Origin: Seohaeicola saemankumensis
GTDB lineage: Bacteria > Pseudomonadota > Alphaproteobacteria > Rhodobacterales > Rhodobacteraceae
Direction of reading: 5' to 3'
Length of the DNA: 64,000 nucleotides
NCBI RefSeq assembly: GCF_021021435.1
Contig: NZ_JAINWI010000016.1
Location: forward strand, 121,948 to 185,947
Of this stretch, positions 8,006 to 16,784 are shown piece by piece (position 1 is the stretch's first letter; each line of letters begins with the position of its first letter). Under the pieces are notes generated by a model. The model did not search any database, was not told the DNA's origin, and worked only from the letters and a program-made list of their open reading frames with translations. The translations under genes were made by a program, and so were the position numbers.

Positions 8006-9652
8006 CTATTTCCTCAGAATGGCGTTCAACTGGTCCAGCACGCCATAGTCGGCGGCGCGGCTGGCGAATTTCGGGCGGTATCCGGTATAGGTGAACTGCC
8101 CGTTGACCCGCGCCTGTGTGCTGTCGGACGCGATCTGGAAGGTGAACAGGTCTTGCAGGGTGATCGCATCCTCGGCGATCCCGACAATTTCCGAGATCGA
8201 GGTGATCCGCCGCTTGCCGTCGCGCATCCGCGAGACCTGCACGATCAGATGCACCGCATCGACCAGTTGCCGCCGCACCACGCCACCGCCGGGAACGAAG
8301 CCCGCCAGCGCCGCCATGCTTTCCACGCGGGTCAATGCCTCGCGCGGGGAATTGGCGTGCAGAGTCGTCATTGATCCGTCATGGCCGGTGTTCATCGCTT
8401 GCAGCAGGTCCAGCACCTCGTCGCCGCGCACCTCGCCGATGATGATACGGTCGGGGCGCATCCGCAGTGCGTTGCGCACAAGCGTCCGCATGGTGACCTC
8501 GCCCTTGCCCTCGACATTTGGCGGACGGGTTTCAAAGCGCACGACATGGGGCTGTTGGAAGCGCAGTTCGGCGGCGTCTTCGATGGTCACGACACGTTCG
8601 CCTTCGGGGATAAATTGCGACATGGCGTTGATCAGGGTTGTTTTGCCCGATCCGGTGCCGCCCGAGACAAGGATGTTCAGCCGCAGATAGGTGGCAAGGG
8701 CCAGAAGCCCGCTCATCTGTGCGGACATGCTGCCGCCTTCGACAAGGCTTTCCAGTTTTACCGTGCCGGTCGGGAATTTGCGGATCGTGATGGTAGGGCC
8801 GTTCAGCGCCAGTGGCGGGACGGTGATATTGACGCGGCTGCCATCCTTGAGGCGGGCATCGACCATCGGTTGCGCCTCGTCGATGCGCCGCCCGACAGCG
8901 GAAACGATCCGGTTCGCGATGGCATCGACATGGGCATTGTCGCGGAACCGCACCTCGGTCAGTTCCAGCTTGCCGCCGCGTTCAACATAGACCTGATCGC
9001 AACCGTTTACCATGATATCGGTCACTTCGGGATCGGCCAGCAGACCTTCGAGCGGGCCAAGGCCCAGCATGTCGGCCAGCACCGCGTTCACCAGTTCGGA
9101 CACTTCGCGGCTGTTCAGATGCAGCTTGCGATCCGCCGAGACAGCCTCGATCCCCTGCTGGATCAGGGTCTTTTGTTCGGCATAGGGCTTGCCCGCAAGA
9201 GAGGAGAAATCCAGCACTTCAAGCAGGGCAAGGGTGACGTCATTGGCCAGCGACAAAAGAATCTTGGACGGGGCTGCGGCTGTTGCTTTGGGCGCGGGCG
9301 CGTCAGCAGGGGCTTTGGCGGCGGGGGCCGGTTTGAGGCTGTGGAGCTGTGTCACGGGTGCCAGAGCCGATACGGGTGCGGGAGCGGGTTGCGCCCGGTG
9401 GATACGCAGCGGGATGGGCTGGCGCGGGGTATCTGTCGCCTGTGTTTCGGTCGTCAGGGCGTCGATGGCATCGGCCAGCACCTTGCGTTGGAACGACAGC
9501 GGCCAATGCGTGCCTGCACGGTCCACGACATGCGACACGGCGGCATTGGCGCGTTCCTCGACCGATAGCCTGTCGGCATCCATCTGGCGGGCGATATTGA
9601 CGACATTGGCCAGTGCCTCGCGCAGGGCGGGTTGGGGCATATGGAGGGTCAT
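8006..9652 (-). CDS. tadA: TadA/CpaF secretion ATPase
   Basis: 548 residues from ATG 9652, which overlaps the tadZ stop as ATGA; the longer reading from 9739 would lie inside tadZ. The C-terminal half is a type II/IV secretion ATPase: Walker [21 protein letters not shown] around residue 330, Asp box [18 protein letters not shown], Walker [16 protein letters not shown] and His box [15 protein letters not shown]. The N-terminal ~150 residues are Pro/Ala-rich and variable. The family powers assembly of the Flp pilus from the cytoplasmic face. All catalytic motifs are intact. Confidence 0.92.
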   Translation of the reverse strand: MTLHMPQPALREALANVVNIARQMDADRLSVEERANAAVSHVVDRAGTHWPLSFQRKVLADAIDALTTETQATDTPRQPIPLRIHRAQPAPAPVSALAPVTQLHSLKPAPAAKAPADAPAPKATAAAPSKILLSLANDVTLALLEVLDFSSLAGKPYAEQKTLIQQGIEAVSADRKLHLNSREVSELVNAVLADMLGLGPLEGLLADPEVTDIMVNGCDQVYVERGGKLELTEVRFRDNAHVDAIANRIVSAVGRRIDEAQPMVDARLKDGSRVNITVPPLALNGPTITIRKFPTGTVKLESLVEGGSMSAQMSGLLALATYLRLNILVSGGTGSGKTTLINAMSQFIPEGERVVTIEDAAELRFQQPHVVRFETRPPNVEGKGEVTMRTLVRNALRMRPDRIIIGEVRGDEVLDLLQAMNTGHDGSMTTLHANSPREALTRVESMAALAGFVPGGGVVRRQLVDAVHLIVQVSRMRDGKRRITSISEIVGIAEDAITLQDLFTFQIASDSTQARVNGQFTYTGYRPKFASRAADYGVLDQLNAILRK

Positions 9653-10872
9653 GCGACGGCCTTTCCGAGCAGGCACAATGTCCACGGTGCAGACCGTGCC
9701 GAGGGCGCAGGGTTTGTGGGGGCGATGGCGTTCTGCCAAAGGATTTGCAGCGCCTTGGCATAGGGGCCGCGCGGCTGCATCTGGATCAGCGGTTTGGCGG
9801 CCAGATGGGCACGGCGCAGGCCGGTATCGTTGCGCGGCAATGTCGTGATGACAGGCTGCGCGATGCTTTTCTCGATATCCTTGAGGGCCAGCCCTGCATC
9901 GGTTCGCAATGTCGACAGGACCGGCAGCAGGCGGGTTGACGGGGCATCGGCACGCAGGCTGGCCATCAGGCGGCTGGCGGCATTCACACCGGCATAGCCT
10001 GCCGGAACCACAAGGATGATCGCGTCGAAAGCCTCGGCCATCTCGGGCTGGTCAAACAGGACGTGACGCGGCAAATCGACGATCAGCGCCTCGAAACAGG
10101 CTGTGACCGAGCGGACTAGGCGCGGCAAGGCGGCTTCCAGCGTGCCAAGACCCTGTCCGTGTCTGACCTGATGGGCGTATAGCGACAGCGTGTCGGTCAG
10201 CTTTTCCATCGTGACGTTCAGGAATGTCTCGTCCACACGCTCGGGCGCGCTGAGGGCCTCGAAAAGGCCGGGCGTATCGGCACGGTCAAGATCCACCGCT
10301 TGCGTGCCGAAACGCAGATCGGCGTCGATCAGGGCGGTGCGGTAGGCAGCGCCCTTGGGCGCGCTGGCGAGATAGGCAAGATTCTGCGCCAGCAGGCTGG
10401 CCCCGACGCCGCCATTGCATCCGACAACCGCGATCCGCAGCGATCTGGCTGCTACCGGATGATCCGGTGCGGCGGGTGCCATTGCGGGGGCGGGTGTTGC
10501 GGCCTGCACAACCTCGTCGGTGTGGACGGGGAAGGCAAAATAGTCGGACGCACCCGCCTGAAGCAGCGCGCGATAGGTGACAAGGCTGTTGGTCTGACCC
10601 AGCACGATCACGGTGGCGCCGCTGCGCGCGATCTCGGCCACGCATTCGCAGGCCGCGTCTTGCGGCAACTGGCCAAGCTCGGCCAGCACGGTTTGCGCCA
10701 GTGGGCGATCCGTGCTGATGCGGGCGGCACCGCTGAGCCCGCCGCCATAGATGGCGGTCAGATCCGCACCCATGGCGGTCATCACGTCACGCGCTGTCTG
10801 GGCACCGGCGTCGGTGCAGACATAGGCGGCCATGCGGGTGATATGATCTGGCGGGGAATTCGGGGCTGTCAT
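9649..10872 (-). CDS. tadZ: TadZ/CpaE-like pilus localisation protein (ParA-like)
   Basis: 407 residues from ATG 10872. Residues ~10-115 look like an atypical receiver domain, and residues ~140-385 are a MinD/ParA-type ATPase-like domain with VVGCNGGVGASLLAQNLAYL. The deviant Walker A (NGGVGAS where ParA has KGGVGKT) lacks the P-loop Lys, as in many TadZ proteins, so ATP hydrolysis is doubtful. TadZ/CpaE places the Tad machine in the cell. It is separated from flp upstream by 83 bases that contain a hairpin and is coupled to tadA downstream (ATGA overlap). Confidence 0.82.
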   Translation of the reverse strand: MTAPNSPPDHITRMAAYVCTDAGAQTARDVMTAMGADLTAIYGGGLSGAARISTDRPLAQTVLAELGQLPQDAACECVAEIARSGATVIVLGQTNSLVTYRALLQAGASDYFAFPVHTDEVVQAATPAPAMAPAAPDHPVAARSLRIAVVGCNGGVGASLLAQNLAYLASAPKGAAYRTALIDADLRFGTQAVDLDRADTPGLFEALSAPERVDETFLNVTMEKLTDTLSLYAHQVRHGQGLGTLEAALPRLVRSVTACFEALIVDLPRHVLFDQPEMAEAFDAIILVVPAGYAGVNAASRLMASLRADAPSTRLLPVLSTLRTDAGLALKDIEKSIAQPVITTLPRNDTGLRRAHLAAKPLIQMQPRGPYAKALQILWQNAIAPTNPAPSARSAPWTLCLLGKAVA

Positions 10873-10903
10873 GAAACTAACCTTGAAAGGAGTGGCGGGT
10901 TTC

Positions 10904-10932
10904 GGGTGCGCCCAACGGGGAGAAGCGCACCC
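10904..10932 (-). promoter_or_regulatory. hairpin between flp and tadZ
   Basis: GGGTGCGC (10904-10911) pairs perfectly with GCGCACCC (10925-10932) around a 13-nt loop, in the transcript between the flp stop and the tadZ start. A hairpin here would allow much more pilin message than machinery message, by attenuation or by protecting the flp 3' end. No U-run follows, so full termination is not expected. Confidence 0.45.
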
Positions 10933-10955
10933 ATCAACCACAGGTCGGAACGGGG

Positions 10956-11162
10956 TTACAGGGCCTCGTCGCTTTCGCCTGCGAGAGCGTCACTCATTGT
11001 TGTGAAGCCGGAATTGGTTTGCGTACCAAGCGTGGCGACGGTGCCGACGATGACCGCGCCGATCAGGGCGGCAAACAGACCGTATTCGATGGCGGTTGCG
11101 CCATCCTCGTCCTTGCAGAACATGCGGATGGCGGTTTTCAGGGTTTTGCGTGTCAGGCTCAT
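10956..11162 (-). CDS. flp: Flp family type IVb pilin
   Basis: 68 residues from ATG 11162, preceded by AAGAAAGA at suitable distance; a GTG at 11180 would add six residues. The leader is basic (MSLTRKTLKTAIRMFCK), followed by the prepilin-peptidase site DEDG/ATAIEYGLFAALIGAV with Glu +5 and Tyr +6 of the mature pilin, the hallmark of the Flp family, and a hydrophobic helix to residue ~45. It is the major subunit of the adhesive Tad pilus. It is the first gene of the minus-strand tad operon, and the promoter presumably lies in 11163-11400. Confidence 0.92.
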   Translation of the reverse strand: MSLTRKTLKTAIRMFCKDEDGATAIEYGLFAALIGAVIVGTVATLGTQTNSGFTTMSDALAGESDEAL

Positions 11163-11510
11163 TTTCGTATCTTTCTTCACTGGGTTGATCGGGGCCGGGA
11201 TTGGCCTTCCATGTCGATGGTGATGCCCCGATCAGGCCAAGCTTCGATATCCGCCATCAGGTGGAAAAAGGCGCGTCCAACCGCATGGACAAGCAAATAT
11301 ATACCAAGGTCTGATGCGTTCTTGGTCGCATTGCGGCGGGGGGCGTCCATGCCTGTGGCAGCAATATGGCGCATGGCCCTGCCGGTTTTGGCGGGCCTGT
11401 GCGGATGCCGCTGGACAGGGCCGAAAGCGAGGGCAAAGCGGTGCGGAATCCGCCCGTCGGGGGGCGGATTCGCGGTGTTGTTCGGTCGATTCGGGATGTG
11501 TTTCGGGCGG
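11163..11510. other. 348-bp intergenic region between flp and the acyl-CoA dehydrogenase, with a hairpin
   Basis: No convincing gene; a 65-codon frame at 11177-11374 (-) has no family pattern or ribosome-binding site. A strong near-perfect hairpin at 11443-11473 (GCGGAATCCGCCC and GGGCGGATTCGC, one bulged G) lies ~38 bases past the acyl-CoA dehydrogenase stop and may end that transcript, though no U-run follows. The flp promoter should lie here but no consensus could be picked out. Confidence 0.4.
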
Positions 11511-12716
11511 TCAGTCTTCGGGCAGCCAGCGCCAGAAATCGCGGCCTTCTTCGGCCAGATGGCGGTTCAGCACCATCTGGTGCACCTCGTCCGCACCATC
11601 GACCAGACGGGCCTGACGGGCATAGCGGTAGATCCATTCCAGCACGGTATCCTGCGAATAGCCGCGCGCGCCGTTGATCTGGATCGCCACATCGGCCGCC
11701 TTGTGCAGCAGGTTGGCGCAATGGATCTTGGCCATCGACACCTCTTTCCTGGCAAAGCTGCCCTGATCCAGCGCCCATGCGGCCTTCATCACCAGCAACC
11801 GGCCGATTTCGATCCCCATGGCCAGATCGCCCATCTTGATCTGGATGCTTTCGCGGTCGGACAGGCGGATGCCGAATCCGTGACGGTTGGCAGCATAGTC
11901 GCCTGCGATCTCGGTGCAGCGTTTCGCCAGCCCCAGCCAGCGCATGCAATGGGTCAGGCGGGCTGGCCCCAGCCGCATCTGGGTGATCTTGAGGCCCATC
12001 CCCTCGCCCATGATGATACGGTCGGCGGGCAGTTCCATATCCTCGTAGACCAGTTCGCAATGGCCGCCATGTTCCTCGGGCCCCATGATCGGGATGCGGC
12101 GGTCGATGCGCCAGCCGGGTTCATCCTTGTGATGCAGAAAGGCGGTCAGGCCACGGCGCGGATCGTCCGAGGTGCGGGCGAGCAGGATGAAATGGCTGGC
12201 ATCTGCCGCACCCGTGATGAACCATTTGCGCCCGCTGATGATGTAGCTGCCACCCTTCTTTGTGGCGGTAGTGATCATCATGCCGGGATCGGACCCACCG
12301 CCCGGATGCGGTTCTGTCATCACGAAGGAAGAGCGCACATCGCCGCGCACGATGGGATCAAGCCAGCGCTTTTTCTGCGCGGCTGTGCCGGCCTGTTCAA
12401 GCACCATCATATTGCCATCGTCAGGGGCGGCGGAGTTGAAGATCACAGGCCCGAAGATCGAGCGGTTCATCTCCTCGTAGCACACCGCCATGCCCATCCT
12501 GCCCAGACCCTGCCCGCCGGTTTCGGGTTTGAGTTGCAGGCACCACAGCCCCTGTTCGCGGGCCTTGGCGCGCAGGGGTTCCATCGCGGGGTAGCCGATA
12601 TTGTCATGTGCGTCCCATGTGCTGCGGTCAGCCTCGACCGGCAGGATCTCGTCCTCGACAAAGCTGGCGATACGGGCGCGAAAATCCTCGATCCGTGGGG
12701 AGATGGTGAAATCCAT
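11511..12716 (-). CDS. acyl-CoA dehydrogenase family protein
   Basis: 401 residues from ATG 12716, which has AAGGACA at good spacing; the longer frame from 12764 lacks one. Signature segments: FVMTEPHPGGGSDPGMMITT (FAD/substrate-contacting 'TEP..gsD' region, residues ~128-147), KWFITGAADASHF (middle beta domain) and, near the C-terminus, AIQINGARGYSQDTVLEWIY, the 'Q..GG.Gy..d....r.yRd' segment with RYARQARLVDGADEVHQMVL. Family members oxidise acyl-CoA thioesters with transfer of electrons to ETF. The sequence resembles the ~400-residue ACAD10/11-like bacterial group, whose substrates are poorly defined. It stands alone, so the substrate is unknown. Confidence 0.88.
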   Translation of the reverse strand: MDFTISPRIEDFRARIASFVEDEILPVEADRSTWDAHDNIGYPAMEPLRAKAREQGLWCLQLKPETGGQGLGRMGMAVCYEEMNRSIFGPVIFNSAAPDDGNMMVLEQAGTAAQKKRWLDPIVRGDVRSSFVMTEPHPGGGSDPGMMITTATKKGGSYIISGRKWFITGAADASHFILLARTSDDPRRGLTAFLHHKDEPGWRIDRRIPIMGPEEHGGHCELVYEDMELPADRIIMGEGMGLKITQMRLGPARLTHCMRWLGLAKRCTEIAGDYAANRHGFGIRLSDRESIQIKMGDLAMGIEIGRLLVMKAAWALDQGSFARKEVSMAKIHCANLLHKAADVAIQINGARGYSQDTVLEWIYRYARQARLVDGADEVHQMVLNRHLAEEGRDFWRWLPED

Positions 12717-12955
12717 GGTCTGTCCTTTGTAGCGATGACACGCGGCGTTGGCGGTGTTGGGCAAAGGTATTCGCCCTGTTCGCGCATCACGCTAGAAGGC
12801 GGGCATTGTGTGCACAAGGGGCGTTAGCGCCTGCTTGCCTTGCCGCCCCCACTGATCGATGCTGGCTTGCGGAACGCGGCACAGGCGATGGTGTGGGCGC
12901 GCCACCCCCGCGCATCGACACACCGCCGCTGGCGTGATCAGCCGGACACCGACCT

Positions 12956-14041
12956 TTAGTCAGCCAGCTTGTCTTGCGGGATGTCCTGTGTGACGACGCC
13001 TTTCCAGCCAAGACCCTTATAGGTCTCGAACCCTTCGGTTGCGTGATAGGCGACCAGTTTGCCGTGCTGCCGGAAGAAACCCGCTACGGGGTCGGCATCT
13101 GCGGGGAAAGTGATGCTTTCGACCATAAAACCGCGGCCATCCGATGCGGCGATCACGCGGTTTTTCCGGTCGACCAGCAGCAGGCGGGTCTTGTTCCTGA
13201 CCATGCTGTCATCCATCCGCACCGACGAGACCACAGAGCGCGCCTGCGGTTCCCAGTCGAAACAGGTGATCATGACCCCGATGATGCGACCGTGTTTGTC
13301 GCCATTCTCGCGGATGGCGCAGGCGTAATAGGTCACCTGTCTGTCCTGCAACAAAGGCGCGCACATCGCGTCGCCCGCGACGAAGTCATCGCCCGATGAC
13401 TGGGCCAGCGCTGCCTGGAACACTGTTAGATCCCTGACGGATGCCCCTGTGACATTGAATTTCTGCGGTCTGGCATTGGCCAGAATCCGTCCTTGTGTGT
13501 CGCAGACCCACAGATCGAGATAGATGTTATAGGCGTCCAGTATGACGCCAAGCCGCTGGCCGGCAAAGTGCAGGTTGGACTGTGACGGATCAGTCAGGGC
13601 GGTCACGAATGACGAATCCGTAGCCCACCAGCGCACGTCGCAGGTGCGTTCGTAAAGGTTGCGGTCAATCGTATCGACGCTGGTAAAGGCCAGATCGACC
13701 AGTCTTTCGCCGGTCGTGTCGTGATCCATCGCGGTGACCATGTCGGCCAGTTCGGACAGGCGGCGGGTCAGTTCGGTCTGAATGTCCTGCGCGATGCCGT
13801 TGATCTCGTCGCCGACGATGCCGACCTCTTGGGCGACGACCGAGAAACCGCGCCCGAAAGGTCCGGCTTTGGCGGCTTCGATCTTGGCGTTGAGGGCCAG
13901 CATTTTCATCTGGCTGGTGATCCGGCGGATGCGGTTCACGCTCTGGTTGGCATGCACCGTGGCTTGGGCGGATTGCGTCGAGATCGCATCCATTGTGACA
14001 CGTTGGACGGGCGACGGGGTTACATCTGTGGTGTCTTTCAA
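12956..14041 (-). CDS. soluble chemoreceptor-like protein, MCP signalling hairpin in front of a Cache-type sensory domain
   Basis: 361 residues with no hydrophobic segment long enough for a membrane helix. Residues ~20-105 match the tip of a methyl-accepting chemotaxis signalling hairpin: MKMLALNAKIEAAKAGPFGR then GFSVVAQEVGIVGDEI, cf. 'ALNAAIEAARAGE.GRGFAVVA.EVR.LA'. After a helical linker, residues ~120-355 look like a Cache sensory domain: SNLHFAGQRLGVILDAYNIY, LDLWVCDTQGRILANARP and LLLVDRKNRVIAASDGR. In standard receptors the sensor comes first and membrane helices flank it; here the order is reversed and everything appears cytosolic. No che genes are nearby. It may be a scaffold or cytosolic sensor rather than a true chemoreceptor. 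Confidence 0.7.
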   Translation of the reverse strand: MKDTTDVTPSPVQRVTMDAISTQSAQATVHANQSVNRIRRITSQMKMLALNAKIEAAKAGPFGRGFSVVAQEVGIVGDEINGIAQDIQTELTRRLSELADMVTAMDHDTTGERLVDLAFTSVDTIDRNLYERTCDVRWWATDSSFVTALTDPSQSNLHFAGQRLGVILDAYNIYLDLWVCDTQGRILANARPQKFNVTGASVRDLTVFQAALAQSSGDDFVAGDAMCAPLLQDRQVTYYACAIRENGDKHGRIIGVMITCFDWEPQARSVVSSVRMDDSMVRNKTRLLLVDRKNRVIAASDGRGFMVESITFPADADPVAGFFRQHGKLVAYHATEGFETYKGLGWKGVVTQDIPQDKLAD

Positions 14042-14168
14042 GGCGCTCTCCTGTTGCCGCTGAATTGCTAACGACTGGCAGGGCGTTCAGTTTAGAGCGT
14101 CTTTGGGTTTTTCTGCGATCGCCCTCCCGCAGTGCTTGTACCGCATTGGTCTGTGGGTGCGCTCGGCT

Positions 14169-14214
14169 GCCGATCCGCAGCGCGTGCCAAAAAATGGCGG
14201 CGCCACGGATCGGC
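14169..14214 (-). terminator. hairpin structure downstream of the aminotransferase
   Basis: Perfect 9-bp arms GCCGATCCG (14169-14177) and CGGATCGGC (14206-14214) enclose a second small hairpin, GCCA-AAAAA-TGGC (14186-14198). It starts 20 bases beyond the aminotransferase stop on the minus strand, the right place for transcript end or protection. On the minus strand the inner loop gives a U-run. Confidence 0.4.
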
Positions 14215-14234
14215 CTGTTGTGAAGCGAAAAAGG

Positions 14235-15620
14235 TCAGCCGCGCATCTTGTCCAATGCGGGTGTGGCTGCCTCCAGCGCCTTCGAATAGCGTGTCGCGGC
14301 CTCGGTGATCTCGGCCTCGGTCACGCAGAGCGGGGGCGAGAAGGATGTGACCGGCATGAAGGGCAGGCCACGGGTCAGCACGCCTGCTTCCATCGCGTGT
14401 TTGGCGACCAATTTATGCGCCGTGGTGCCAGCAGGGAAACCGGCAAATTCGACGCCTGCCATCAGGCCGATGCCGCGCACGTCGCCGACATGGGGGTTGT
14501 CGCCCACCGCGCCGCGCAAGGCGTCCAGCAGGACGGGTCCGAGCTTGGCGGAGTTCTCGACCATGTTTTCTTTCTCGATGATGTCGAGATTGGCCAGTGC
14601 TATGGCCGCGCCAACCGGATGGCCGGAATAGGTAAAGCCGTGCATCACCGCGCCTTTTTGTTCGGATGCACTGGCAAACACCTCCCACATGCGGTTCGAG
14701 ATGATCGAGGCGGACATCGGGAAATAGGCGCTCGTCAGGCCCTTGGCGAGCGAGACGATATCGGGGCGCAGCCCGTAGGTGCCGCTGCCGAACCACTGGC
14801 CGGTGCGCCCGAAGCCGGTGATCACCTCATCCGCGATCAGCAGGATGTCGTGGCGGGCCAGCACCTCTTGCACGCGGGGGAAATACCCCTCGGGCGGAAG
14901 CAGCACGCCGCCGGTACCCATGACGGGTTCCGCGATGAAGGCGGCAATCGTGTCGGCACCTTCGCGGGCGATCATCTCTTCCAGTTCCGCGATCAGGCGG
15001 TCGGTAAAGGCCGCCTCGGTCTCGCCCTTGTGGGCGAAGGCGAAATGATGCGGGCAGGAGGTGTGCAGCACGCCTGAAATCGGCAGATCGAAAGCGGTGT
15101 GATAGCCCTCAATCCCTGTCAGGCTGCCCGAAGCCATGGTCAGACCGTGATAGGAGCCCTTGCGCGAGATGATCTTTTTCTTGGCGGGCTTGCCGCGCAG
15201 GTTGTTGTAATAGGTGACCAGCTTCATTGCCGTGTCATTGGCATCCGAGCCGGAATTGCCGAAGAACACGCGCGCCATGTCCGATCCCGGAACGGTATCG
15301 CGGAACAGGCCCAGCAGACGGTCGGCCAGCCGGATCGTAGGTTCTGCCGAGGCGCCGCCGAAGAAATGCTGGAAGCTGAGGGCCTGCATTGCCTCGGCCC
15401 CCGCTTGCACAAGTTCCGAGCGGCCATAGCCGATATTTACGCACCACAAGCCCGCGCCCATATCCAGCAGGGTCTGGCCACTGTCGCGCGTCACCTCGAC
15501 GCCGGTGGCGGAGGTATAGATCTGCGGGCCGTTTTTCTGGATGTCGTCGATCGAGCTGACGGGGTGGAAGAGGCTGAGCTTGTCCAGTTCGGCAAGCGAG
15601 ATATTGGGTAGGTCGTTCAT
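14235..15620 (-). CDS. class III PLP-dependent aminotransferase (polyamine/omega-amino acid type)
   Basis: 461 residues, the usual length for class III transaminases. The PLP region is intact: [20 protein letters not shown] (Asp that pairs with the pyridine N) around residue 262, the Lys that forms the Schiff base in [13 protein letters not shown] around 292, and [14 protein letters not shown], the phosphate-binding 'nSGseA.e.A.k' motif, near 122. These enzymes move amino groups from putrescine, taurine, beta-alanine or similar omega-amines to pyruvate or 2-oxoglutarate. It is followed upstream on the same strand by a 3-hydroxyacyl-CoA dehydrogenase-type enzyme and, divergently, by a glutamine-synthetase-like ligase and GntR regulator, which suggests amine catabolism. 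The exact substrate is not determined. Confidence 0.85.
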   Translation of the reverse strand: MNDLPNISLAELDKLSLFHPVSSIDDIQKNGPQIYTSATGVEVTRDSGQTLLDMGAGLWCVNIGYGRSELVQAGAEAMQALSFQHFFGGASAEPTIRLADRLLGLFRDTVPGSDMARVFFGNSGSDANDTAMKLVTYYNNLRGKPAKKKIISRKGSYHGLTMASGSLTGIEGYHTAFDLPISGVLHTSCPHHFAFAHKGETEAAFTDRLIAELEEMIAREGADTIAAFIAEPVMGTGGVLLPPEGYFPRVQEVLARHDILLIADEVITGFGRTGQWFGSGTYGLRPDIVSLAKGLTSAYFPMSASIISNRMWEVFASASEQKGAVMHGFTYSGHPVGAAIALANLDIIEKENMVENSAKLGPVLLDALRGAVGDNPHVGDVRGIGLMAGVEFAGFPAGTTAHKLVAKHAMEAGVLTRGLPFMPVTSFSPPLCVTEAEITEAATRYSKALEAATPALDKMRG

Positions 15621-15686
15621 GGCGTGGTCCTTTCAGGCGGTGTGGATCAACCGGCGCGGGGGTGCGGGGTCATGTGTGGGCAGGTG

Positions 15687-16619
15687 TCAGACATTGGGTG
15701 CATCATTGCGGGCGCACAGGGCGGCAATCAAGGCTTTGTCGCGCGCAGCTTCCAGTTCGGTGATACTGCGCCCGTTTGCGGCCGCGGTCGTGCCTGCAAC
15801 CAGAGCGGCCTGCACGTCGGGAGTCAGCGAAGGTTGCCCCAAGGCAGACCAGCGGCGTTCCTGACTGGGGCCGAGATGCGCGAGATATCCCGCCATCCCG
15901 CCAGCCCCGCCGCCCAGATGATAGGCCATATGCGCGCCCAGCACCGACCAGCGCAGGCCCGGTCCGTTCACGAGGGCCGCGTCTATCGCTTCAACATCAG
16001 CGATCCCGTCCTGCACCATGAACACGGCCTCGCGCCACAGGGCCGAGGCAAGGCGGTTCGCGATATGGCCGGTTGCATCCTTTTTCAGACGCACCGGCAC
16101 GCGGCCTGCCGCGCGATAGATCGCTTCGGCGCGGTGGATGCGGGCGGGATCGGTGCCGTAAACCTCGACCAGTGGCACAAGATGCGGCGGGTTGAACGGA
16201 TGCGCGGTGATCAGGCGCGCGGGGTCTTGCAGGGCGGGGGCAAGATCGGACCATGTCAATGCCGAGGAGGAGGAGGCGAGAATGGTGTCCGTTGCCAGAT
16301 GCGGTTCGACTTGGGCATAGAGCACGTGTTTGACAGGGATGCTTTCGGGCGCGTTTTCCTGAACCAGCGCCGCGCCGGTCACCGCGTCTTCCAGCGATTT
16401 GCACAGGGTCAGCGTGCCGGATCGCCCTGCATCGGAGGCGATTTCGGCCAGTTGCGCCAAAGGGATGGTCATACGCGCCTCGGCGCTATCCAGCGCTTCG
16501 GGGGCAGGGTCCCAGATGCGGACGTCAAAGCCGTGGTGACGGAATAGCGCAGCCCAGGCGGTACCGATCAGGCCGGCGCCAAGAATCGCGATCCGCGTTG
16601 TGCTGTCTGGCTGTTCCAT
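15687..16619 (-). CDS. 3-hydroxyacyl-CoA dehydrogenase family NAD-dependent oxidoreductase
   Basis: 310 residues from ATG 16619, which has GGAAG five bases upstream; an ATG at 16631 is possible but lacks a site. The N-terminus is a Rossmann fold (IAILGAGLIGTAWAALFRHH) and the middle has the family's SSSSALTWSDLA and AHPFNPPHLVPLVEVYG ('HpfNPp...plvEv') motifs, with the catalytic His in AHPFNPP. The C-terminal domain starts at KKDATGHIANRLASALWREA. The size and motifs fit the lambda-crystallin / carnitine dehydrogenase-like branch, which oxidises free or CoA-bound 3-hydroxy acids. It is 66 bases upstream of the aminotransferase on the same strand and has a GATC-centred palindrome just before its start. 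Confidence 0.85.
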   Translation of the reverse strand: MEQPDSTTRIAILGAGLIGTAWAALFRHHGFDVRIWDPAPEALDSAEARMTIPLAQLAEIASDAGRSGTLTLCKSLEDAVTGAALVQENAPESIPVKHVLYAQVEPHLATDTILASSSSALTWSDLAPALQDPARLITAHPFNPPHLVPLVEVYGTDPARIHRAEAIYRAAGRVPVRLKKDATGHIANRLASALWREAVFMVQDGIADVEAIDAALVNGPGLRWSVLGAHMAYHLGGGAGGMAGYLAHLGPSQERRWSALGQPSLTPDVQAALVAGTTAAANGRSITELEAARDKALIAALCARNDAPNV

Positions 16620-16633
16620 TCCGGCTTCCATGT

Positions 16634-16647
16634 TTTGCGATCGCAAA
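16634..16647. promoter_or_regulatory. palindromic operator candidate, copy 1
   Basis: TTTGCGATCGCAAA is a perfect 14-bp palindrome lying 15 bases upstream of the 3-hydroxyacyl-CoA dehydrogenase start. A 12/14 match recurs at 16753-16766 before the divergent ligase gene. A FadR/GntR-type protein (encoded at 18158-18844) is the obvious candidate reader; that link is inference. Confidence 0.55.
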
Positions 16648-16752
16648 TTAGAAGGCGACTGTCTGACTTACAAGAGAGTAATCACCGCACTATATTTCGT
16701 AAAAAATGCGTATACGTTCGTGTTTTCCGTGGAACGCCGGATTGCGATAGAT

Positions 16753-16766
16753 TATGCGATCACAAA
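16753..16766. promoter_or_regulatory. palindromic operator candidate, copy 2
   Basis: TATGCGATCACAAA matches copy 1 at 12 of 14 positions with the same GATC centre; the centres are 119 bp apart. It sits 18 bases before the ligase ATG. A further half-site TTGCGAT is at 16742-16748, just left of it. Confidence 0.5.
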
Positions 16767-16784
16767 AAATCAGAGACAGGTCAC

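Noticed and set aside
8381..9568. 395-codon plus-strand frame opposite tadA
   Set aside because: Lies fully within the secretion ATPase gene whose motifs are intact on the minus strand.
11177..11374. 65-codon minus-strand frame upstream of flp
   Set aside because: No ribosome-binding site, no recognised family, and overlaps the flp promoter area.
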